Made by a program: the position numbers and the translations under genes. The notes below the pieces were generated by a model that saw nothing but the letters and a program-made list of their open reading frames with translations, made no database searches and had not been told where the DNA came from. Of a stretch of 64,000 nt of DNA, positions 38,591-46,700 are shown one piece after another. How positions within the stretch are numbered: position 1 is the stretch's first letter; every line of letters starts with the position of its first letter. Origin of the DNA: Acidocella sp. (lineage in GTDB: Bacteria > Pseudomonadota > Alphaproteobacteria > Acetobacterales > Acetobacteraceae); the NCBI GenBank assembly GCA_027308685.1, contig DAIDEE010000017.1, positions 1 to 64,000 on the forward strand. The letters are read 5' to 3'.

Positions 38591-39769
38591 ATGACTGAAA
38601 AATTCGAGACTGCTTTGGTTCATGCCGGCCGTGCCGGCACTAAATCCTATGGCTATGTGAATCCAAAACTTACGCGCGGATCGACGGTGCTTTACCCTGA
38701 CATGGCTACCAAGCTTACACTGGGCAAGCGTTATCTGGAACCAGTTGAGCTATATGGCATTTGTGGGACCGATACTCATTTCGCGCTGGAAGGCGCAATC
38801 GCTGAGATTGAAGGAGGTAGTCATTGCCAAGTTGTCGGCTCTGGCCTTGCAGCTATCACAATGCCACTGTTGGCTTACCTGAGTGCGGGCGATCACCTGC
38901 TGGTCCCTGATTCAGTCTATGGACCAACACGAACTTTTTGCGGCATCGTTTTGCGTAGGTTTGGCATCGAAACAAGCTATTACAACCCAATGCTTGACGA
39001 AGCTGGTTTAGCCGCATTGATCCGCGACAACACCAAAGTGTTGTTTACCGAGAGCCCTGGAAGTCACACGTTTGAAGTGCAGGATATTCCTGCCCTGGCG
39101 CGAGCTGCCCACGCCAGTGGTGTTAAGGTATTTATGGATAATACCTGGGGTATCCATCATTTTCAGCCATTTGCACATGGTGTAGATGTTTCTATTCAGG
39201 CTTTAACCAAATATGTGGGTGGCCATTCCGATATTATTCTGGGCGCGGTTACGGTAAATTCTGATTCAGATTGGGCTTGGCTGCGCAAGGGATCTCTGGA
39301 ACTTGGGCAATATGCTTCACCAGACGATTGCTGGTTGGCACTGCGAGGTTTGCGAACATTAAGTGTCCGGTTACGTGCTCAGGAACAGGCAGCATTAAGT
39401 GTGGCCAACTGGTTTTCGCAACAAAGTGAAGTTGCAAGAGTGCTCCACCCTGCCCTACCCTCATGCCCTGGACATAATTTTTTTAAGCGCGATTTTACAG
39501 GCGCCTGTGGCCTTTTTGGCGTTGTTTTCCAGGAGCGATTCAATGCTGCCGCCGTTGTGAAGATGATTGATGCATTGAAATTATTCGGCATCGGCGCCAG
39601 TTGGGGCGGCTATGAGAGTTTGGTGCTGCCCACCACCGGCACGATTTCGCGTAGTGCAGGAACTGGAGTCTTTGAAGGTGAAATCGCAAGATTTCAAATT
39701 GGGCTTGAGAATACCGAAGATCTCATCGCCGATCTCACACATGGATTAGCGGCTCTGCGAGCCGGATGA
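38591..39769 (+). CDS. metC: Cystathionine beta-lyase (PLP-dependent)
   Basis: A 392-residue Cys/Met metabolism PLP enzyme. The N-terminus ETALVHAGRAGTKSYGYVNPKLTRGSTVLYP, the SGLAAITMPLLAYLSAGDHLLVPDSVYGPTRTFC segment and the PLP lysine in ALTKYVGGHSD (Lys207) match MetC. The SSWGGYESL-type end (GASWGGYESLVLP) supports beta-lyase over gamma-synthase. It cleaves cystathionine to homocysteine, pyruvate and ammonia. It follows sseA directly and overlaps the DUF4010 gene by four bases. Confidence 0.94.
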   Translation: MTEKFETALVHAGRAGTKSYGYVNPKLTRGSTVLYPDMATKLTLGKRYLEPVELYGICGTDTHFALEGAIAEIEGGSHCQVVGSGLAAITMPLLAYLSAGDHLLVPDSVYGPTRTFCGIVLRRFGIETSYYNPMLDEAGLAALIRDNTKVLFTESPGSHTFEVQDIPALARAAHASGVKVFMDNTWGIHHFQPFAHGVDVSIQALTKYVGGHSDIILGAVTVNSDSDWAWLRKGSLELGQYASPDDCWLALRGLRTLSVRLRAQEQAALSVANWFSQQSEVARVLHPALPSCPGHNFFKRDFTGACGLFGVVFQERFNAAAVVKMIDALKLFGIGASWGGYESLVLPTTGTISRSAGTGVFEGEIARFQIGLENTEDLIADLTHGLAALRAG

Positions 39770-41031
39770 GCGCCTTTATTCCACCGATGCTCTCTGCGTT
39801 CCTGGGCACCATCGCCCTAGCCTTTATCATTGGGCTGGAACTGCACGCCTACCGTCGGCGTGATGCTGGCGCGACTGAACAAATCCCACTGGGCTATGGC
39901 ACCACTCGCACCATCACTCTGATCGCAGCGATTGGTTTTGTATTGTGGAACATCGCTCCGGTGGTTCCATTTTGCGTAGGCTTGATAGTTTTGGCGGTAT
40001 TTCTCGGTTTGGATTATCGAAAAAAACTTGAGCGAGGTGATTCAGCTTTTTTAGTCAGCCTCATCGCCATTTTGGCTTATTCACTCGGTGCGTTTGTCAT
40101 CACAGCACCGGTAGTGGTGGTAGCGCTGTTGGTCGTGGTGATATTGTTTGCTTTGGGAGAACAAGCTGGAATTAGACGTTTGTCCGACGCATTTCCGGCA
40201 CAGGAAGGCGTTACGCTCGCGAAATTTTTTATTCTGGCGGGCCTCATTTTACCGCTTTTGCCGAACAACGAAATTCTAGGACTCTCTGGCATTACCTATA
40301 CAAAAGTTTGGACGGCAGTTCTGGTTATTTCTGGAATATCCTATCTGGGGTATTTAGCGCATCGTTATCTATTTCCCAGTGCGGGCACATTGCTCACTGG
40401 TGTCCTCGGTGGCATGTATTCCAGCACGGCGGCTACCGTGGTGCTGGCCCGCGCCGCCCGCGCCGCACCGGATCAAACCGCACTTGCGCCGGCCGCAGTA
40501 GTGATTGCGACAGCGATGATGTATGTTCGCCTTTTGGCGGTCATTTTTCTACTTGGTCATACCGACGCCGCCTTGGCGTTGCTCATTCCATTTGGAGGAT
40601 TTTTTGTACTCTCTGTTGCCATAGCCGGAATGCTGGCATGGCGCGTACGCAATCAGCCACAAACAACCCACGAAGCTGTTTCCGCCAATCCACTTGATTT
40701 ACCGATTGCTTTTTTATTCGCTGGTTTATTCGTAGCGTTTGCTGCAGTTACTGACTTTGTAACCAGTCATTATGGCGCGAATGGCTTGCACCTGCTCAGT
40801 TTTGTGGTCGGGTTTTCTGATATAGATCCATTTATTCTCTCACTGCTGGATGGCAAATTCCAGGTGAGCCAGAGCGCGATCGTCTCAGCAGTATTGATCG
40901 CCAGCGGTAGTAATAATTTATTGAAGGCCGGCTATGCTATGGTGTTATCGCGTCAGAGATCTATGCGCCCGGCAGGAGTATGGTTGGCGCTGACGTTGTT
41001 AATTTCGGTAATTTATGCCACTTATGTTTAA
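39766..41031 (+). CDS. MgtC/SapB-DUF4010 family membrane protein
   Basis: A 421-residue polytopic inner-membrane protein with roughly 11-12 hydrophobic segments. The N-terminal part resembles MgtC/SapB (LGTIALAFIIGLELHAYRRRD, GYGTTRTITLIAAIGFVLW), and the C-terminal half is DUF4010 (KVWTAVLVISGISYLGYLAHRYL, GGMYSSTAATVVLARAARAAP, SDIDPFILSLLDG). Function is not established; proposed roles include metal or acid-stress homeostasis. It is the last gene of the xre-sseA-metC unit, and its stop overlaps that of the next convergent gene by four bases. Confidence 0.87.
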   Translation: MSAFIPPMLSAFLGTIALAFIIGLELHAYRRRDAGATEQIPLGYGTTRTITLIAAIGFVLWNIAPVVPFCVGLIVLAVFLGLDYRKKLERGDSAFLVSLIAILAYSLGAFVITAPVVVVALLVVVILFALGEQAGIRRLSDAFPAQEGVTLAKFFILAGLILPLLPNNEILGLSGITYTKVWTAVLVISGISYLGYLAHRYLFPSAGTLLTGVLGGMYSSTAATVVLARAARAAPDQTALAPAAVVIATAMMYVRLLAVIFLLGHTDAALALLIPFGGFFVLSVAIAGMLAWRVRNQPQTTHEAVSANPLDLPIAFLFAGLFVAFAAVTDFVTSHYGANGLHLLSFVVGFSDIDPFILSLLDGKFQVSQSAIVSAVLIASGSNNLLKAGYAMVLSRQRSMRPAGVWLALTLLISVIYATYV

Positions 41032-41363
41032 GCGCGCCAAAACGTAATCAGTAAGCCACCCGAAATAATTAATGCGCCACCGGCGTAAATGGGCAAGCCG
41101 GGCTTCATGCCAAAGGCCAGAAGATTGATTATTTGCGCGACGACAAAAAACAGCGCCACATACACTCCAAGCACCCTGCCAAAATCCCAGGACGGCAGGT
41201 TAACACTAACGCCGTAGATGAATAAAACAGCAGCCCCCGCTGCCATGAAGCTAAGTTTCGATGCCAATGACGGTGTATGCAGGCCCATACGCACTAAAGC
41301 ATCGCCACCAGCTTCCAGTGTTGCTGCTAAAACCAAAATGATAAGAATAATAAAATTATTCAT
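41028..41363 (-). CDS. Small four-helix membrane protein, YnfA/SMR-like
   Basis: A 111-residue protein with four hydrophobic segments. TM1 contains a Glu (LAATLEAGGDALVRMG), as in SMR drug exporters, and the third segment GRVLGVYVALFFVVAQIINLL resembles the GRVY-AYG region of YnfA (UPF0060). It could be a small transporter or scaffold; homology is by eye and distant. The ATG at 41363 is preferred (MNNFIILIILVL) over an earlier in-frame start at 41378. It is convergent with the DUF4010 gene and divergent from the MetX-like hydrolase. Confidence 0.75.
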   Translation of the reverse strand: MNNFIILIILVLAATLEAGGDALVRMGLHTPSLASKLSFMAAGAAVLFIYGVSVNLPSWDFGRVLGVYVALFFVVAQIINLLAFGMKPGLPIYAGGALIISGGLLITFWRA

Positions 41364-41479
41364 TGAAACTCTCACCAAAACACGAGACGATGGGGGCTCG
41401 ATATTGAGCTACATGCTTAAGGTAGCTGGTTACAACAGAAGATGATTTGATACACTTGCACACGGCTCAGGACTTCACA

Positions 41480-42364
41480 ATGACATTGAGAACATTTCAA
41501 AGCGGCGGATTGGAACTTGTTTATGAGACCCATGGCCGTTTGAACGATGCTGGTGACAATTGTGTAATGTTACCTACTTATTATACTGGCACTCACGCAT
41601 CGTACATGCGCGTAATAGGCTCGGGCCACGTGCTGGACCCGGCAAAATATTTTATCGTCAGCCCCAATATGCTGGGCAACGGTGTTTCGAGCTCTCCCAG
41701 CAAAACACCGATGTTTTTAAATGCGAGCGTCTCCGATAACATACATCTGCAGCACCAGCTACTAAACACTTTGGGTGTCAGGGAAATCCAGCTACTCTAT
41801 GGCTGGTCGATGGGTGCGATGCAGGGCTATAGTTGGGCGGCGTTGTATCCGGCAATGGTCAAAAATCTTTTAGCGGTATGCGGCTCCGCTCGATGCTGGC
41901 CCCTCAACCGGGTGTTCCTCGAAGGCATCGCCGCTGCGATGGGTCACGATGAAGACCGGCGTGCCTTTGGCCGGTGCTATGCCGGTTGGGCTTATTCAGC
42001 AGCATTTTACCGCGATGAATTATATAAGCCGATGGGTTTTGAAACGCTCGAAGTATTTTTGAAGTATTGGGAAGATGACCATCTAACTTTCGACGCCCGC
42101 GACTTGATGGCAATGCTTTGGACTTGGAAACATGCCGATATAAATGATTCAGCTCTTGCCAGTATAACCGCAAGGACGATCATTATGCCGGCTGATACCG
42201 ATATGTATTTTACGGTGGATGAAGCGCGTATTGAAGCTGCCGCCATCGGACACGCAGAGGTAAGGGTGATAAACTCGCCCTACGGCCATTGCGCTGGCGC
42301 GCCAGGACGGTTTCCGGCGGAAACCGCTCTGGTTGAAGCGGCGATGCGTGAATTGCTCGCCTAA
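41480..42364 (+). CDS. Alpha/beta hydrolase, homoserine O-acetyltransferase (MetX)-like
   Basis: A 294-residue alpha/beta hydrolase. The nucleophile elbow is YGWSMGAMQGY (Ser110), close to the GGSMGGMQ elbow of MetX; the acid and base are plausibly in MPADTDMYF and SPYGHCAGAPG. The middle segment FGRCYAGWAYSAAFYRDELYKPMGFETLEVFLKYWE resembles the MetX lid. The ATG at 41480 with AGGA seven bases upstream is preferred over a TTG at 41447. It may be a divergent acyltransferase or hydrolase. It faces gmaS, with stop codons overlapping by four bases; a link to methylamine use is possible but unproven. Confidence 0.8.
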   Translation: MTLRTFQSGGLELVYETHGRLNDAGDNCVMLPTYYTGTHASYMRVIGSGHVLDPAKYFIVSPNMLGNGVSSSPSKTPMFLNASVSDNIHLQHQLLNTLGVREIQLLYGWSMGAMQGYSWAALYPAMVKNLLAVCGSARCWPLNRVFLEGIAAAMGHDEDRRAFGRCYAGWAYSAAFYRDELYKPMGFETLEVFLKYWEDDHLTFDARDLMAMLWTWKHADINDSALASITARTIIMPADTDMYFTVDEARIEAAAIGHAEVRVINSPYGHCAGAPGRFPAETALVEAAMRELLA

Positions 42365-43662
42365 CAATCAAGAGTTGCGTGACGCTCCCATTCTGAAAGA
42401 TGGGCCGCGTAGTCATTCCATTCAGCGTGCTTCATCTTGGCGTATGATGCGACGAATGAGGCACCAAGCGCAGATTTCAAAACCGCTGAGCCTTCAAAGG
42501 CTCTGAGCGCATCGAGCATATTCAGCGGCAGGCGCTTGGCATCCTTCACCTGATGCCCGTCGGTGTACATGTTGATATCGAGCCGCTTGCCAGGATTTGT
42601 CTTGTGCGCGATGCCGTCCATGCCTGCCGCCAAAATTCCGGCCTGCAACAAATACGGGTTGGCCGCACCGTCCGCGAGACGCATTTCAAAGCGGCCTGGC
42701 TCGGGGATCCGAACCATATGGGTGCGGTTATTGCCTGAGTAGGTCACGGTATTTGGCGCCCATGTTGCGCCCGACGTGGTGCGCGGCGCATTGATGCGCT
42801 TGTAGGAATTTACCGTTGGGTTCAGCAACGCACATAATGCATCGGCATGCGAGATGACCCCGCCAATGAAATGATACCCCAACGTGGCAACACCAAGCTC
42901 ACCTTGTGGGTCCTCAAATAAATTGGTTTTACCCTTCCACAGCGAGACGTGCGAATGACAACCCGAACCTGTCAGACCCAAGAATGGTTTGGGCATGAAA
43001 GTGGCACGCAAGCCATGTTTTTCGGCGATCGATTTGGTCATAAATTTAAAAAACACGTGGCGGTCAGCGGTAACAAGGGCTTTATCGTAACTCCAATTCA
43101 TCTCGAACTGGCCGTTGGCGTCTTCGTGATCGTTCTGATAGGCTTCCCAGCCTAGCGCCAGCATCGCATCGCAAATTTCGGTAATCACATCATAGCGGCG
43201 CATCAAAGCTGCGGCGTCGTAGCAAGGTTTGGTGGCTGTGTCAGCAGAATCAGCAATCGCAGTGCCATCCGCATTGGTGAGGAAAAATTCGCATTCCACC
43301 CCGCTTTTCATCTCAAACCCGGCATCCGCCGCGGCGGCTACCACGCGCTTGAGAACATTGCGCGGCCCCTGCTCGACTGGTTTGCCATCCATCCAGATGT
43401 CGGAGGCGAGCCAACCAACTTCAGGCTTCCAGGGTAGCTGGATCAGTGTTTCCGGGTCCGGTAGTGCAAACATATCGGGGTCGGCCGGCGATAAATCCAG
43501 CCAGGTGGCAAAACCTGCAAAGCCCGCACCGTTTTTTTGCATCCCCGCGATGGCGGACGCGGGCACCAGTTTGGCGCGCTGACTGCCAAACAAGTCGGTG
43601 TAGGAGATCATGAAATATTTTATGCCGCGCTCCGCAGCTATTTTTGCAAGGTCTTTGGCCAT
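42361..43662 (-). CDS. gmaS: Gamma-glutamylmethylamide synthetase (GlnA type III-like)
   Basis: A glutamine synthetase-fold ligase of 433 residues that, in the N-methylglutamate pathway, joins methylamine to glutamate using ATP. Recognisable GS motifs are GVECEFFLTNADG, YQNDHEDANGQFEMNWSYD, KPFLGLTGSGCHSHVSLW, NPTVNSYKRINAP and RIPEPGRFEMRLAD. The divergence from GlnA I and position after mgsABC support GmaS rather than a housekeeping glutamine synthetase; sequence alone cannot fully exclude GlnT. The ATG at 43662 lies five bases after the mgsC stop. Confidence 0.88.
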   Translation of the reverse strand: MAKDLAKIAAERGIKYFMISYTDLFGSQRAKLVPASAIAGMQKNGAGFAGFATWLDLSPADPDMFALPDPETLIQLPWKPEVGWLASDIWMDGKPVEQGPRNVLKRVVAAAADAGFEMKSGVECEFFLTNADGTAIADSADTATKPCYDAAALMRRYDVITEICDAMLALGWEAYQNDHEDANGQFEMNWSYDKALVTADRHVFFKFMTKSIAEKHGLRATFMPKPFLGLTGSGCHSHVSLWKGKTNLFEDPQGELGVATLGYHFIGGVISHADALCALLNPTVNSYKRINAPRTTSGATWAPNTVTYSGNNRTHMVRIPEPGRFEMRLADGAANPYLLQAGILAAGMDGIAHKTNPGKRLDINMYTDGHQVKDAKRLPLNMLDALRAFEGSAVLKSALGASFVASYAKMKHAEWNDYAAHLSEWERHATLDC

Positions 43663-43667
43663 TCGTT

Positions 43668-45008
43668 TTAAATCCCCGTCTTTCCTGGATACCAATCCGT
43701 TCCCGCCAGCGGGATTTGCGCCATCGCAGCGGCTTCGATGGTTAACGCTACCAGGTCCTCTGGTTCCAAATTATGCAAATGACTTTTACCACAGGCGCGG
43801 GCAATGGCTTGCGCCTCCAATGTCAGCACCGAGAGATAATTCGCCAATCGCCGTCCGGCTTTTATGGGGTCGAGCCGCGCAGCCAGCACCGGGTCTTGCG
43901 TGGTGATGCCGGCGGGGTCGCGGCCTTCATGCCAATCATCGTAACTTCCAGCCGTAGTACCAAGCTTTTGATATTCGGTTTCCCATTCTGGGGCGTTATC
44001 GCCAATCGCAATCAATGCCGCCGTACCAATCGCCACAGCATCGGCACCAAGGGCTAGCGCTTTTGCCACGTCGGCACCGGAGCGAATTCCGCCTGAGACA
44101 ATTAATTGCACCTTACGATGTAAACCCAAATCCTGCAGCGCCTTCACAGCCGGGCGAATGGCTGCCAAAATTGGCAGACCGACATGCTCGATGAATACTT
44201 CCTGCGTGGCCGCGGTGCCACCTTGCATACCATCGAGCACCACCACGTCAGCACCGGCTTTTACCGCCAGCGCGGTATCGTAATAGGGCCTGCTGGCACC
44301 TACCTTAATGTAAATCGGCTTTTCCCAGTTGGTTAATTCCCGCAGTTCCAAAATCTTGATTTCCAGATCATCGGGGCCAGTCCAATCAGGGTGGCGGCAA
44401 GCCGAGCGCTGGTCGATGCCTTCGGGTAAATTTCGCATCTGCGCCACCCGAGGAGAAATTTTTTGTCCCAGTAACATGCCGCCGCCGCCTGGCTTGGCGC
44501 CCTGGCCGATTACCACCTCAATCGCATCAGCTTTACGTAGATCAGTCAGGTTCATGCCATAGCGCGACGGCAGGTATTGATAGATCAACGTCTGCGAATG
44601 ACCGCGCTCCTCGGGTGTCATACCGCCATCGCCGGTGGTAGTAGAGGTGCCCGCCAGTGTCGCGCCGCGGCCCAAGGCTTCCTTTGCCTGACCCGACAAG
44701 GCACCAAACGACATGCCAGCAATCGTCACGGGAATTTTTAAATGGATCGGCTTACTGGCAAAGCGAGTGCCCAGCACAACGTCTGTGCCACAGCGTTCCC
44801 GGTAACCCTCTAGTGGATAACGTGACACCGATGCGCCAAGAAATAACAAATCATCAAAATGCGGCAGCTTGCGCTTGGTGCCACCACCACGAATATCATA
44901 AATGCCAGTGGCGGCGGCGCGTTGAATTTCGGCTATAGCGTATTCGTCGAACGTTGCTGATTTGCGTGGCGGGGTGCGCGGAATATGCGGACCAGAGGAG
45001 TCGTTCAT
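43668..45008 (-). CDS. mgsC: N-methylglutamate synthase subunit C (FMN-binding glutamate synthase domain)
   Basis: A 446-residue TIM-barrel protein matching the FMN/synthase domain of GltB (GlxD-like). Characteristic segments are PVTIAGMSFGALSGQAKEALGRGA, GQGAKPGGGGMLLG, KVGASRPYYDTALAVKAGADVVVLDGMQGGT and VSGGIRSGADVAKALALGADAVAIGTAAL. Where canonical GltB has the CxxxxxCxxxxC cluster loop ending in GVATQDP, this protein reads GSYDDWHEGRDPAGITTQDP, with no cysteines, so a 3Fe-4S cluster is not expected. It forms N-methylglutamate with MgsA and MgsB. The ATG at 45008 overlaps the mgsB stop by one base (TGATG). Confidence 0.9.
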   Translation of the reverse strand: MNDSSGPHIPRTPPRKSATFDEYAIAEIQRAAATGIYDIRGGGTKRKLPHFDDLLFLGASVSRYPLEGYRERCGTDVVLGTRFASKPIHLKIPVTIAGMSFGALSGQAKEALGRGATLAGTSTTTGDGGMTPEERGHSQTLIYQYLPSRYGMNLTDLRKADAIEVVIGQGAKPGGGGMLLGQKISPRVAQMRNLPEGIDQRSACRHPDWTGPDDLEIKILELRELTNWEKPIYIKVGASRPYYDTALAVKAGADVVVLDGMQGGTAATQEVFIEHVGLPILAAIRPAVKALQDLGLHRKVQLIVSGGIRSGADVAKALALGADAVAIGTAALIAIGDNAPEWETEYQKLGTTAGSYDDWHEGRDPAGITTQDPVLAARLDPIKAGRRLANYLSVLTLEAQAIARACGKSHLHNLEPEDLVALTIEAAAMAQIPLAGTDWYPGKTGI

Positions 45009-45727
45009 CAATAAGCCCCTGCGTTATCAACGTGAAAATGATATAAAGTGCGCGCCGAACCATAGAGTTTGAAATCATCTGGGGCAGCTTGCACACCGGC
45101 ACGCTGCAACAGATCAACCAAAATCGTCTTGTCAGACGGCGTCATGGGCTTCTCTTCGCAATCCGCGCCGAGGCTTGCGGGCGTGCCGGCACAAAAAATG
45201 CGCGCTTCATACAGGCTGTCACCCAGCGCTTCGCCGGTATCACCCAAAATCACCAAATTACCCGATTGCGCCATGAACGCACTCATGTGACCCACCGAGC
45301 CCTTCACGACGATATCGATCCCCTTCATGGAAATGCCGCAGCGCGCTGAGGCATTGCCATCGATAATCAGTAACCCGCCATGCGCTGTAGCACCCGCCGC
45401 CTGGCTGGCATCACCCTTTACATGAACAACACCAGACATCATGTTTTCGGCCACTCCAGGGCCCGCATTGCCTGCAATAGTGATGGCCGCACCATCATTC
45501 ATGCCAGCACAATAATAGCCGACATGGCCATCAATCTGGATGGTGACCGGCACGGTGACGCCAACCGCCACTGCGTGTTGCCCTCGCGGGTTCAAGATTT
45601 GCCATGTTGTCTGGTTGGTCTGTGGTCCCAGCGCGTGCAGCGCGACGCTTAAATCCCGTAATGGTTCAACCGCCAAGTCGAACGTTACGGGCTCAACGCG
45701 GGTCATTTGTTTCAACGCGCGGCTCAT
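45008..45727 (-). CDS. mgsB: N-methylglutamate synthase subunit B (GXGXG domain)
   Basis: A 239-residue GXGXG beta-helix protein corresponding to the C-terminal structural domain of glutamate synthase (GlxC-like). Repeats with alternating glycines are visible: GHVGYYCAGMNDGAAITIAG, GVVHVKGDASQAAGATAHGG, GIDIVVKGSVGHMSAFMAQ, GNLVILGDTGEALGDSLYEARIFCAG. The ATG at 45727 overlaps the mgsA stop (ATGA), so the longer frame is not needed. It acts with MgsA and MgsC in gamma-glutamylmethylamide to N-methylglutamate conversion. Confidence 0.91.
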   Translation of the reverse strand: MSRALKQMTRVEPVTFDLAVEPLRDLSVALHALGPQTNQTTWQILNPRGQHAVAVGVTVPVTIQIDGHVGYYCAGMNDGAAITIAGNAGPGVAENMMSGVVHVKGDASQAAGATAHGGLLIIDGNASARCGISMKGIDIVVKGSVGHMSAFMAQSGNLVILGDTGEALGDSLYEARIFCAGTPASLGADCEEKPMTPSDKTILVDLLQRAGVQAAPDDFKLYGSARTLYHFHVDNAGAY

Positions 45728-46605
45728 GCCGCACGCTCCCAAAAATAAACTTTCGCAGGCTCAGGCTCAAATAATTTCGCCTTTGAAATGCCCGGCAAAT
45801 CCACCAGCGCCCGGTATTCCGAACCGAACGCCACGTAATCAGCAGTTTCGGCCATCACAGCGGGCTTGCAGGCCACCGGGTCGCGCAGCACGCCAAAACC
45901 TGACTCCGTGCCGACAACAAACGTATAAAACCCATCCAAAGTGTCAAGCGCGGCCGTCAGCGCCTCATCTAGCTTCGCGCCTTCGCGCAGCTTCCAGCTT
46001 AAAAAACCTGCCGCCACTTCGGTGTCGTTTTGAGTCTCAAATCTCATATTTTCACGAATTAGTGTCCGGCGAATGTCATTGTGGTTTGACAATGAGCCAT
46101 TGTGCACCAAACACTGGTCAGGTCCCGTGGAGAAAGGGTGCGCCCCCTGGGTTGTCACGGCTGATTCGGTGGCCATGCGGGTATGGGCAATGGCATGGCT
46201 GCCCGCCATTCCAGCCAGACCAAACCGGGTTGAAACCAACGCCGGTAAACCGACACCCTTAAACAACTCCATCCGTGCCCCGCTGGCAACGATATCAACC
46301 GTTGGGTAAGAGGCCAACAATATACGCCGCACTTCGGCTTCACGCACTACCGGGAGGCTTATCACTGCATGATCATCACGCACCGTTAGTGCTACCTGCA
46401 GCGCGTGGCCCATTGCTGCGAAATCAAAACCAACCGGCGCTCGCAACGTGAATTTCATGCAGTCGGCGGCACCATCACCATAGATGGCAAATCCGGCGCT
46501 ATCGGGGCCGCGGTCCGTTAAGACTTCCAACATTGCTGCTGTCATGGCGCCTAGTTCAGGCTCCAAGGCTCGATTTTTGAGAAATAACCCGGCTATGCCG
46601 CACAT
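45724..46605 (-). CDS. mgsA: N-methylglutamate synthase subunit A (class II glutamine amidotransferase)
   Basis: A 293-residue Ntn-type amidotransferase with catalytic Cys2 exposed after Met removal (MCGIAGLFLKN). Typical GATase II segments follow: ESAVTTQGAHPFSTGPDQCLVHNGSLSNHNDIRR, ETQNDTEVAAGFLSW and DGFYTFVVGTESGFGVLRDP. It corresponds to the N-terminal domain of GltB (GlxB-like) and would hydrolyse the gamma-glutamyl amide bond. It is the first gene of mgsABC-gmaS and has a readable promoter 30-60 bases upstream. Confidence 0.92.
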   Translation of the reverse strand: MCGIAGLFLKNRALEPELGAMTAAMLEVLTDRGPDSAGFAIYGDGAADCMKFTLRAPVGFDFAAMGHALQVALTVRDDHAVISLPVVREAEVRRILLASYPTVDIVASGARMELFKGVGLPALVSTRFGLAGMAGSHAIAHTRMATESAVTTQGAHPFSTGPDQCLVHNGSLSNHNDIRRTLIRENMRFETQNDTEVAAGFLSWKLREGAKLDEALTAALDTLDGFYTFVVGTESGFGVLRDPVACKPAVMAETADYVAFGSEYRALVDLPGISKAKLFEPEPAKVYFWERAA

Positions 46606-46635
46606 GCGTTAAACCTATCAAATATGACGGTTTGA

Positions 46636-46664
46636 ATGTTACCCAGCATATCGGGCCTCGTCAA
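46636..46664 (-). promoter_or_regulatory. Sigma70-like promoter of mgsABC-gmaS
   Basis: On the minus strand a -35 TTGACG (46659-46664) and -10 TAACAT (46636-46641) are separated by exactly 17 bases. Transcription would start near 46629, giving a leader of about 24 bases before the mgsA ATG. A short AGG lies eight bases before the start. The match is by eye. Confidence 0.55.
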
Positions 46665-46668
46665 CTGA

Positions 46669-46687
46669 TAAGAATAATCAATTCTTA
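46669..46687. promoter_or_regulatory. Palindrome adjoining the mgs promoter, operator candidate
   Basis: TAAGAATAATCAATTCTTA is a perfect 7-5-7 inverted repeat ending four bases upstream of the proposed -35 box. This placement suits an activator or an upstream-acting repressor. The Xre-cupin gene ends 14 bases away and is the obvious candidate to bind here. Seen directly; function inferred. Confidence 0.5.
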
Positions 46688-46700
46688 CCAGGAAATAAAT

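Noticed and set aside
45540-46262. A 240-codon plus-strand open frame
   Set aside because: Antisense to mgsA and mgsB, whose motifs and overlaps are convincing.
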